From Siphonodentalium dalli (lineage: Eukaryota > Mollusca > Scaphopoda > Gadilida > Siphonodentaliidae): a stretch of DNA of 64,000 nucleotides. Within the stretch, counting starts at the first letter, position 1. Each line of letters starts with the position of its first letter. The notes under the pieces were generated by a model. The model was not told the origin of the DNA and searched no databases. It worked only from the letters and a program-made list of their open reading frames with translations. The stretch is taken from assembly GCA_032622095.1 (NCBI GenBank), contig CP136064.1, positions 215,714,205-215,778,204 of the forward strand. The letters are read 5' to 3'. The position numbers and the translations under genes were made by a program. Positions 22,664-35,700 of the stretch are shown here, piece after piece.

Positions 22664-25600
22664 GTGATACGAATAATAGGAGTCGATATTTTACTTCAAC
22701 ATCACATATAGTTGCTCCTATGAATTTTCAATTATGTTTCGGCGAAAACCTTTGTATTCAACAAACAAATAAATAAACTTAATAATGCATCCACATGTGA
22801 CTTTGCATAATAACAATTTAACATCTTCCGAATTTATACGCGATGGTTTTGTACAATATATCATATATATATATAGGGACACTCAATTATTGTTTGATCC
22901 GGATGCGGTGTATATTTTTATTCACAACAGTAAACACAAAAACGATATAAGTGTAGAATTGTATAAAACTCTAATTAAAACATCAAGTAAATCTCAGCAG
23001 ACTAGGTAGTCAGCAGCCACATCTTTAAAACATGACATCTTCATTGATGGGATCCACATATATTAACGAGCCCAGGTCCTTATATGATCGTAAAAATCGT
23101 CGCTGGCTACTCGGGCGTGATTCGCTGCAAGAAGAACAAAGGGTGCGTTCGCCTTGGCTTGTGTCAGGAAAAATTCGCAAGTAGCTCCTCATTTGCTTCA
23201 GACGTCGCAGCAAAATTTAGGAAAACCGTCTTATCTATGATTGGCAATGACTCTCTTAAATACGCTACTCCTCTGACAATGAACCATATGCTACGGACCG
23301 TTGTCATACCCAAATCATTATACGGCACTGAAATCACATCACTTCAAACACAATCATCTGTTAACATAATAGAACGTTCTCTGCGCACGTGTGTAAACTA
23401 CTCGCAGCAATTACCAAAACGCACAACTACGGATATTGCGCTTGGATTAGTAGGACAACTTCCTGTTCAACGAGAAATACATGTACGCAAACTGTGCTTT
23501 CTGGGGCAGTTGATCCACCTTCCTCCTGGACATCAAACTCCACTTAAACTATTTATTTTCAAAGCACACCTGTTTCGTCTATTTCGTCGCCCATACTGAT
23601 ATGCAGCTTCCGGATTTGTCTCTGATGTTTTCCCTTTACTTGAGCAGTATGGACTCATGATGCACGTTGATAATTTTCTACTCCACGGCAACTTCCCTGA
23701 TCACAAGTCATGGAAGACAATCGTTAAAAGTGTTGTAAAGATAACTTAGACCACACAGTGGAAAGCAACTATTTCCAACGAAAGGAGGTTTACTATTGTC
23801 GAACATGTTCTCCGTGACCCCCTATCCGGATGGAAAATATGGAGACTCTTTCAATGTCACCCAAACGCAGCTGATAAATTCTATAACTTGGCCAAACTTC
23901 ACAACAAAACAACCTACCCAAATAACTTGGGTGGGCTGTACATCAGAACATTAAGTGATCCAGTTCGTTGACGTACCTTTTTAACACTGGTATAGCAGAC
24001 CAGTGTTACAAACCATACGACAACGAACTTGATCATTTAATGTTCTGCTGTACAACCCACCCAATTCTGATGTTAAGGAACCAGTTATGGGGGACAATAC
24101 TTAATCATAACGGTGTGGCAGTGTTCCTCTACTTGGACGGCTTACATAAAAATGAATTTCTAGCAATCATTCTTGGGACCGAGGATCCGTACTTAACGTA
24201 TCCCATTCGGAAATGCCATAACCTGATTATCGAGGTGTCATCATCTTTTCTTCTGACAATGTCCAGACTGGTGTCAAACATATATCAACTGAAATGACAA
24301 TGTCCGGATACATGCCAAACTTTTGAATTAACATGAGAACCTAATGCATGTAATATTTTCATTTGTGATGCCCCTCATTTGATCACACGGTTGTGATATA
24401 CACATATCACGCATGTGAGGCGTTCCTTAATGACGCCCGTTATTCAACGGCTATACGGGTGATGGATACATACATCTGTTTTGTGCATCAAACATGTGCA
24501 TCATCTGTTTTCTAAATTATCTAAGCATACCATACATAGCGAATATTGTCATTACAACCTCACGCATGTGAGATATTCCTTGGTGACGCCCATCAGCGAT
24601 CACACGGGTGCGATATATGTAAATTTGTTTTTCTGCATCCAAACATGTGTATAATGTGGTATTCTAATTAGGCTATGCATGCATACCATTGGATTACCAT
24701 AATAATATCACGCGTGTGAGATATTCCTTAGTGACGACCATCATCGATCACATGCACGGGCGTGATATATGTAACTTCGTTCTGCGTATTCATTTTATGT
24801 ATAATTTGTTTTCTAAATAGTCTATATATACGAGTTATATCCACATATATTAATGAGCACTAACGGAAATATGTATAATAAAAATTACATACTTATGCAC
24901 ACACGACACAAGATAAGTGAATCATTCACAGCAATCACAGTTAACTATATTTCCAGATTTCTGTCCAGAGTAAAATTTGTACATACCGAAGTTGGACGAA
25001 ATGTTCGCAGCCATCTCAAGCACCCCGTAAATGTGTTCCACCTACTCAGAAGACTTACAGAGTCGTGGCGAAGTCTGGTGGACAAAATCGAAGTGCTCAC
25101 CTCCGACGCCGGGCATAGTGAGTGAGTTATGCATAATTATGTGAAAGAAATATGTAAAAGGGTTGATATGTCTAAGGTGAATATATGGCATTTCTATCTT
25201 GGTGCGACCACATCTGATTCTAAATCCACGATTCGACCAACAAAAGAAGTTGCAAGTGCATTACAGTGTAATTATCATATATACTTATTCTTGCACTGTA
25301 AACAATTGCCGTCAAATTACTTCCAACTTGTCATGCACGAAGATAAGGTCGCGTCGGTTATATATAGATTCCGTATAATTTTATATCTATACCTATACTT
25401 ATATACGAAAGATCATGCAGGATGCATGATCAATACAACTGCGAATGTCACAACTCGCAAGCTTTCAAATGTTCAACACGACGGGACCGATAAAACACCA
25501 TTTTAATATTTTGTAGCGGTCGCGTTGTAAATATAGAAGGCCGATGACTTCTCTGTTCGATAGGTTCAGATCTCTTGGTCGGAGTTGTTAGACGCTTTGT

Positions 25601-26679
25601 CCGATCACCGAAAATAAGCAACGTCGAGCTCGGTTAGTCCTTGGATGGGTGACTGGCTTGGGATTCCGGGTGCTGCCAACTTTCGGTGCGACTCCCACAC
25701 TTCTCTCTCACGTTCTGTTACAATTTCATAAATTATGTTGGCTTTAAATTGATGCTTTCCGCGCAGAATAAAGAATATAAAGGCTCTCCATTGCAATTTG
25801 AAACTATACCGGTTGATGAGTTTTCAATCGCATTGTCTCTATATTTTTGGATATCAGTTGAAAATGCATAATCTAACTGTAAGGGGTCTAAATAGAATTT
25901 CCTACAGTTACAGCCATGGCGACGGACTTAACAGAATCAGCTTTTAGCATACCAAACGAGGAATTCGCGAGATCTTATGCATTAGACATCGCCCGCCTTC
26001 ACAAATCCTGCAACATGTCACAGGAGAGTCTAGTATCCGGGACATTTGGCGACGAGTCTAGTTTACACGACATATCACCAGATGACGCCTTCTATATATC
26101 CCGTGTTGCCGACGGGTTTGGTGAATTTCAACTTGCCATAGACTGGGCAATTCAGTCTATAAGATCGTGTTCAATTACGACCAGTTGTGACACGAGCTCT
26201 TCTGGACCTTATATGCTGATGTCAAACTCATATTCCAGGGTAAGTTCAAACATCAGTTGAATATTTCGGTTATGTCATGAGTTGTCGTGGGTTATATCTA
26301 GCTATCGGCTATATGTCGTGGATTCATTGTCCAGCCAAAATGTGAACACATGCATGTACAGGTTAATATTCCATACAAAATATCCACACCCGCCACACGT
26401 TTTGGCCCCGTTAGAGGAAACACTGGCATATTTCGTTTTGACCTTATTACCACCACGTTATGTTGGTTATACAGTTTTCATTCATCTTTTCATGAAAACG
26501 CGAGTGCAGTTGGGGAACCCAGATCGAGCTGTGGGCGCTTTGGAGGAATTGATGAAAATCGGTAAGTTATGGTTGCTGTAAACTTATATTATATTCTCTA
26601 AAGCACACTCAACTTCACGATAAAGCGATCTGAGTAATGATGATACTGTTTCGGATGGCGATGATGATGACGATGTGGG

Positions 26680-26711
<32 letters not shown>

Positions 26712-29700
26712 GTGACGACGATGATGATTATGGCAAATGATAATGATGACGATGACGATGGTGGTGGCGATGATGATAATGATGAATTTGGAAATGATGA
26801 TGATGATGATGATGATGAAGATGATGATGACGATGACGATGACGATAATAATAGTACAATTTACAAATGTTCACCCTCTGCCATAATTTAGGTGGCCCCT
26901 TTTGTAAATAAATAATCTGTATTTCAGCTGTGTATTTGCCATTTAAAGGTCCACTTAATTTTCGAATGCCCAGATAACATTATTCCATATTATATACCAT
27001 TTGGAAGAGGAACCAAAACACATATATATATATTCCACCAGAATACGAAGCAGCTGTGGCATAGGACTGTCCACCAAGTGATGGAGATTCATTCCAAGAC
27101 TCCCCCTTGTCAAACCAGAATGCATCATAATTCAAACTAAGAGATAGAGTTATTCCCCTTCCATTGAGTATTATAGACTTTATAGCACGGTCCGGATCAA
27201 AATTAAATACAGGACACACCTTGGTACCTCGACAAAAACAACATGTTCCCAGTTTATTCGACCGTATCAGTTAATGATACAATGTTTTGGAGCTTCCTCT
27301 TTCAAATGGTATATAACATGGAATATGTTGTAAATAATGTGATCTGGGGATTCGAAAATTAAGTGGGCCATTAATCGTTGACGTATATGTTTGGTTGCAT
27401 GCAAGATTAGTGGTAGAGTAACTTAGGGTTTCAGAGCTAAACTTTATCTCAGATTATATCACATCGTCAGCGGTCCATCGTGCATAATGCTAAAGTCAAG
27501 AGCTTATTTAGTAAATTGAGATGTAACTCCATCTTGTAGATCCGAAAAACAAAATTGCACAGAGGAAGATTGTTTATATAAAAGACGCTGCCATGTTTGG
27601 CCACAACATAGATGACCAAGTTGACATTAAGAAGAAGAAATCGGAGTCTGTCATTTGTGGAAGTTTAAAGCTAAAGGTATCTGGTTCTCTGTGTGTGTCT
27701 ATATCTATATCCACTTCAAGACATCGATGAGATATAAAGGCCGGTTTACTCAAATTAATATTCAGAAATATCTTATCATTATACCAATCATACAACCGTA
27801 CATCAAAATAGTGATCAATAATCACAGTGGATCAACGGACACGAACCAAAACCGGAAGTCGTAGATTTCGAGGTGGAGAAATATTTGTCGACAAATATTT
27901 GTTGACATTTTTTGACGGTTTTTTGAGAAAATAAACGCTTGGATAGCATATCTGACCAACTGAAGGTGAGTGAATATTTCTTCGCTAATGTTCGGACACC
28001 GACGATCAATTTAAGTCAGTTGTCATTGTTCGATCGCGGAAAAAATGTCATTTAATCATCGCCGCGAGACGATTTCTTCCCCAAAATATCCCAGAAAATC
28101 ATACTTTTCACATTCATCGCAGACAGCTGTCGCAACAACCTATATACCGGTCGAAAGGCCTGTTTCCCCCCCACAAATGCATATTTTGAGTATTTTCACG
28201 GACTGTCTCAAAATTCCAAATTTCAGCTTGTGATGCAGGTACCCACCTCGAAAATACTGTCCGGTTAGTCCTGTACACCCCGGAATTTAGTTGCAATCCA
28301 CCAGACCCGGCGGACAGTTTTTGTTGTTCAATCAAGAGTCGAAGTGGATTAGTTGGTTGGCTGCCTTTCGTTAACAGTGGCACGTTTTTGGGCAACTGCT
28401 TTTCTGTTGCAACCATAGTATACTGATCAAGTTTAGTTACCGAGTACAGTTTGCAATTTGTTCTCATATATTCGTTCAGATCGTGTAAGGTCATTAACCA
28501 AAGAATCATTTATGGAAATATTGTTAGAACAAGAATATTACAATGCCCTCCATGACCAAGGCCGTAGCAACAGGATTGTTTTGATGGTGGGAGGTGTAGA
28601 TGTATTTTCCAATAGTTTGATATTTCAGCCAGTATATAGCGTGAAATTTGATACTTAAAAAACAATTAAAATTCGATTAATTTCAGAAAAAACAAATCGG
28701 GACCCATGGCTGTTCTTTTTCATTATGACCACTTTCGGGGCCCACCACCCGAGTTTTTATTACGATTGTATAAAGTTTTAACTACATTTTTCGGGTATAT
28801 ATACACCCCTTTATTTTTATGTTTTAAACTACAGGCACCCACCCATATTTCGGAGAATTTTCGCTAATATTACATATTATAGCATAGCCATCAGATATGC
28901 AGATGTTTATTTCCATTTCTATGAGAGGCCAAATTCACATTTCATAATTAATTGCAGTTAAGCAATAGCACTTAAGCATAATTATTTGCGATTAAGCGCA
29001 ATTCATGGTTATACTGTATGTAACTATGTACCCCTGGTGAATAAATAGGTGTATCTATAACTAAACCTGAACTCATATTGACATATCACCTCCTTGTTTT
29101 CATTGCTTTGGATAGTTGGGATTGTGAACTAGCCTAAATTCGTTATCAAAATGGGTGACTCGCGACAGTATTACCTTCTGTTTTAGTCGAGTCGAGGAAC
29201 CAACCCATCAAAGCTCAAGTGTGATCAGATATCGATTATTGAAGTTTGTTATTTCAATTGATTGCTGCCCAGAAACACGTCGTGAAAAGGGTGGTTTCGG
29301 TCAAAATTGCGGATGAAGATGGATAACTCTAAAACAAGTGGTAATACGGTAAAATTTCGTGATAATTATACGGCCATATTTTGTTGAACAAAATGTTTAT
29401 AAATCACACGTTTTTGGGAAATTTGATACCATAGTTGACAGTGGTCAGCATTATTTTTTGCAGTTAATCGATTCTGATAACTATAAAGCTTATTTTGAAG
29501 AAATATTGTTGTTGTTGTATCTTTATAATATGGGTCTTTCTGATCGGACTGAGGACCTTTAGTTTAAATTAGCCAAATGCAGATACACCCGGTCATGCTA
29601 ATAGTTAGGTTATATGGGTAGTTACACTTACTCTCAAGCAACTCATAGCGCTTAATCGCAACTCATAGCGCTTAATCGCAATTAATTGCACTTAAGCGCA

Positions 29701-32700
29701 ATTCATTTCAATTATGCGCAAATGCCATATGTGTGCATCAGCGCGATATGTGGTATATGCGCTTAAGCGCCATTCATTATTAAATGTGAATTTGATCTCC
29801 CATACAGTTAATTTTTTGTCTATATATATGAACGAATAGGGTCTGTCTGCATGTCTTCTGTCCGCTTAAATTTGAATATATACGCGACCATTTGCGTTAA
29901 AAACTTCCCAACCAAATTATCCAGTGTGTGAATCAATGTGGAAACAATTAATTATGGCGCGATTTGAATACAACAGGACACAAATCACGTGGCTATATAT
30001 TTACAAAAGTAACTTGCATCTGGTTCCACATTCAGTTGTACGCTATAGATTGGAATTTTACCCGCTATATACATGTAGGAAACACAACACTTCTACATTA
30101 ATGATGGACAGCCAAGGTGGGATTAAGAATACAACAACTCGAAAGAACACTGGAGTTTCCCTGATGTTTCTATTCTCTATATCAACCGAGAGTACCAATA
30201 TTTCGTATAGTATTGTATAGTATAGTATTGTATAGTATTTTATTATAAATAATTTTTATATTTTTTATTTTCAATAATTTTATTTTCAAACATTCATTCG
30301 GGTGTTGTAAAATCCAATCTTCGATTGCCTCAGCGAAGCCGCAAGCCTTTGCCTCACAGTGGTTACATATATGAAGGCAGGCATGCGATCCTCTGGTCAG
30401 TAGCACCTGGAATTATAAAATAATATCGCTTAGTGGACTTGAACTTAAGCTAATATTAGAAACAGATATAGCTGTACACCCCTCCGACTGTATCTTTTAG
30501 TCCCCTCCTCATTATTGTTTTAACCATTGCTGAATATTGAAAACAATAATTTTCTAAGTCGAAAAATGTCATATAACTCCACACAAAAAGGTCTGACATA
30601 TTTCATAATCATATATGTTATCATGTTCCCATGGTACTAAATATATATATGCCAAGCCAAAAAAAAACAAATGACCGCAAAACTTTGGAATAAAAACTCG
30701 GAAAATTGCATCCACGAAAGGACGAACAAGCTGTTTCCTGTATAACCCCACAAGTTGTGGGCCACAACTCGTTGCGAGTGTATAATCAAATAGAAAGGGT
30801 AAAAATCGGCACACCGCTGCATTTTTCTGAAAAAGTTGGATGTAAATCATTTTTTTTTATGTCGGCCTTCCGAGAGTGATGACAATTCAGAGTTAACAAT
30901 ATGACATACATCAAAAGTTATATGTTTACCAAACATGTACTTCGTAGTTGGATTTCAGTTACAGGTTACAGTTCAGTTATATATATAAGTCACCGCCTGG
31001 ATGTTATGTTGTACCAGGAGACATATACAACATTATGAACACCCAGAACCATTGTGGCCACGCAAAAGTCAAATGAAACGCCCATCATCTGCGGCAAAAT
31101 TGCTTTTTCGACCAGAAATTTAAGATGGCAGACCTCAGCAAAATCACGACTAAGCGGACAGATTTTTTACAACTAATGATTAAATTTTTCGGGACTAACC
31201 GGACAGTATTTTCGAGGTGGGTACCTACATCAAAAGATGAAATTTGGAATTTTGAGACAGTCCGTGAAAATATTCAAAATATGCATTTGTGTGGGGAAAA
31301 CAGGCCTTTCGATCGGTGTATATGTTGTTGCGACAGTTGTCTGCGATGAATGTGGAAAGTATGATTTTCTGGGATATTTTGGGGAAGAAATCGTCTCGCG
31401 GCGATGATTAAATGACATTTTTTCCGCGATCGAACAATGGCAACTGACTTAAATTGATCGTCGGTGTCCGAACATTAGCGAAGAAATATTCACTCACCTT
31501 CAGTTGGTCAGATATGCTATCCAAGCGTTTATTTTCCCAAAACAACGTCAAAAAATGTCAACAAATATTTGTCGACAGATATTTCTCCACCTCGAAATCT
31601 ACGACTTCCGGTTTTGGTTCGTGTCCGTTGATCCACTGTGATAATGGTAAGGCATGCAATGAATATCAGAATCGGAGCAAATTTAATGGAATGACTTCAA
31701 TCCGAATTACATTTTTGACAATAAATTGACTCATTGCACCTTGGCAACCAATTGTTTCTGTAACTAAATGTCAATCCTAGTCACCTCAGATGTAACTTGG
31801 TCAATAAGAACTAATCTCCCGAGTTATTGAGTAATTCTCATGTTTCTATAGACATGTCTCATTTTATGTCTGACTATAATGCTATTGTTAAGTGACAACA
31901 TTTATCTATTTCACATCGTTTCCACATCGGTCTGAGTAAATGTGCATGCAACTAACAATCCACATGATTTAAATAATATATATACATATATATTATATAT
32001 ATTATAATAAGCACTATATAGGCATGTCTCTAAATGCCTATATCATATTACATTACATAATAAATTTGAAACCATGCAGCTGTGTCCGTTTAAAATTCTG
32101 TCTATATATTTCAGAGGAGGAGGAGCATACATGTCTGCAAACTACAGCCTACCTGGACCATGTTCGCGTTCGTTAAAATGGAGATACTCAGAAACAAACC
32201 CCCGATCTACATTTTTCACGATCTAATAGACAGTAGGACGACTATCACAATGCGGAGTGCTTCACACGAGATGGTATCATACTGTTAAAGGCCCACTTAA
32301 TTTTCGAATGACCAGATTACATTATACACAACATATCCCATATAATATACCATTTCCACCAGAATACGGAACAGCTGTGGAGAGATTCTCAGATTCATTT
32401 CAAGACTCCCCCCTTGTCAACCCAGAATGCATCAGGATTCAAACTAAGAGATAGAGTTATTCCCCTTCCATTGAGAACAATAGACTTTATAGTACAGTCT
32501 GGATCAAAATTAATCACAGAACACACCTCAGTACCTCGACAAAAACAATATGTTCCCATGCAGTTTATTCGACCGGATCAGTTGATAATACAATGTTTTG
32601 GGGCTTCCTCTTTCAAATGGTATATATTATGGAATATGCTGTATATAATGTGATCTAGTGATTCAAAAATTAAGTGTGCCTTTAAAGATGGTGTATCTCT

Positions 32701-35700
32701 TCACAGAAATGTTTATATTAGATTCCGGAGTATAAAATAATATATGAGCAGATTTTAGAACAGACACCCACGCGAAAACATTCGAAGCGTACCAAGAACG
32801 TATCAAGAAGGGATAACTCTTACCGTGTAGCCAATTATAGGCACCCTCAATCAGGAAAAATTGAATTTCGACTATCTATTTTATCACACAAAACAAAACA
32901 CTGTATTGTGCCTTTATATGGACAAAAATATACCCACTCTTCATTATTCACAAAATAGTTGTTTGTACTCTTGAAATCGGAATTTAAAAAGATTTATGTT
33001 TTTGTTGTTGTAATTGTAACCCAGAAGAGATACATCATATTTTATGTAATTATGTATATGGTACGACCAATATATACGCTCAATGGTACCTGAACTATAC
33101 CTTGTTGATAAACTACATAACACCGAGTGTGATTTGATTCGCACAAGTAGTGATCTTTTTTTCATTTAGTGAACATTTTCAGATTTCGCTGCTGCCTATA
33201 AATCCTATTTTAAATGTTGCCCGGATCTCCCACCTGATGTATATCCGCCTTCCTATGCTGATTGCCATTCCGTTCTCCAAACTTGCCACGTGATATACAG
33301 AGTCTTGAACTGATGTGACCAGATTTATTTTCTACGTAAATATAATACGGATATTTAGCCAAATATTTGCACTCTGTATATATATGAACGAAGGTATGAA
33401 TTGACAGCTCCAGGTATAACCTTCATAATAACATAATTATGCATTTCAGATGACGAACAGCGTGAAGTTTAATAGCTTAGATGTAAGGTCAAGGTAAGCG
33501 TGGTGATATATAGTGTATCGCTTCCCTGAACTTTATGTATAGATTCAGGGCATAAAATTATAATTATGAGTCAGAAATTACAGTCAACAAGATCTGTTAT
33601 AGAAGAAAAATCCACAATGTTTTTCCCATGAATTGGGGAAGGAATGTGGCTATTTTTTTTTAAACAGCGGGTGTGTTTTCAATTTAACACCTATCTTTTA
33701 AAGTTTTTTTAAGTGAAATAACACACCCAGATGTTTCTCTTGTTTGTATGTTTGTTTTGGGACTGGGGTGCTTTCAAAACAAGTTTCCTGGAAATAGTTT
33801 TCTTGATATTGGAAGTGGTGCTGGGAAGAGATAATGATTTTGGTTCTTGTTTTTACCTTTTTTAAACTTGACCGTCAAATACTGATTGCAAAATATTTTC
33901 TCCAAATAACCACACACGGATGTCGGGCCATTTCCGGCCATTCCAATAATTCTCAAATAAAAGTATGAATATATACGTTGCTGAAATTAGTAACGTGGTG
34001 TTTTTGTAAAATTAATACTACTCAATGTATACACCAAACATGTTTTTTTGAATTTGAAGTCTTCGAGTCTAGTCATTAAGACTCCATGCATGCATGTTCC
34101 AAGCCTTGAATTATAAAGTCGCCATTTGTATATTTGTATATTCTCAATAATATTTGCCGCTTATATTCCTTGCTTTGTATGCGATAAGCTTGTCTTTATT
34201 TCTTGTAGCTTTTATCTAATGGATACTGGGACCAGACGGTGGGAACAGAAATTGAAACAAAAGCTACGTGCTCTCAAGGGAACCGTTCACAAGCCATTCA
34301 TCTTCTCGCCTGTCGAGGTACGAAGATTCGTCTGTAATATTTTATAGCGAACGGCGACATGTCCACAAAACAAAAATTAACCACACACCACAATAATGCT
34401 TATATAATCCCACAGAAAGGTCTATTATAGGATTATTTCAGCCAAACCTTGGCTGTTTATTTCACAGGAGTTTCTGGGATAACCTGTGTGTCGGCTCAGA
34501 ACATGCGTGCCAATTGAGGAGAACACGCGAAGGATTTGTGTAAATGTTAGCCCAAACGACATTTCGAAGTAACGACTGCTTTGTTGTTTATTTCGAGGAA
34601 TAATACCGCATCATATGAATTCAGCCCAAATATATTGACAGGTGTCAAGGGTCAAACTCAAAACTGAGCAATAAAAAACTAATATTAATAAATACCGAGT
34701 ATATTTAATTTAACGCCAATGGGTCGTTTATGTGCGTTCAAGAGTGTATTTATGCCTAAAGCAAAGTGAAATAACGATCTTAAAATGAATTGGCCGGTAT
34801 ATTGTATTAGTTATCAGGGTTACCAGGGTCGTAGTTGTATAAATTACAATATATTTTTATGCTAAGATAATTGCGTGGTAATTTGTTTGCAATGGATTGA
34901 TCGGTATTCAGGTCCCATATATGGAAATTCCAAATATGGAAAGTGACGTGCGCAAAACAGCTGCATCTGGGTCAGATATATTTATAGCGAAGAAATGTTG
35001 TCAAATTGCACGTCTGAATACGCGTCTTATTCTCACTTATACCGTGTTTATATCAGTTTTATTCTATGTGTTGTTGTGTATTGTATTACTTTTATCAAGG
35101 TTGCGCTTTTGTTATTCTCACAAAAGGTAAATTTGATGCGTGTTTGATGCGTGTTTACATTTAAAAATTTCGTCGGCCATGTACAGTAACACTAACACTA
35201 CATATCCTTAATTACGAGACTAATTTATCGAATGAGGTCAAATTTTCGCATATAAGAAGACTCGTATGTTATTCTGCACCATTCTGACGAGTGCTGAAAT
35301 TCGCATTATTTTCGTTTTTATCGAAAAATAATCGTTCTCTATGTAAATTTTTTCAACCAAAAAAAAATTCATTGTTTTGCCAATTTCAAGCTAGTTTATA
35401 GCATGGTCATGGCATAATTTGACATAGCGAGTGTCGGTAGACGTTTCTTGAGTGTGCACAACAAATTTTGGTCCCAACGAAGCAGGCTAAAATCCTGAAA
35501 TTTGTCAATTTTACTTTGCGTGTGAAGAAAATATTCATTTAAACTTCCAAAATTGGTTGAAATATGCTCAACAACATTCAGTTGAATGGTGACATTATTT
35601 ATAGTCACCGACTAACTTCCACGATGAATCAAATTTGTTTTTATTGGTGACAATTATGTCGCGAGAGATAAAAATGTAAATTTTTTAAAGAAAATGTAAA

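Noticed and set aside
26637-26891. Met/Asp-rich open frame
   Set aside because: Direct product of the GAT/GAC microsatellite.
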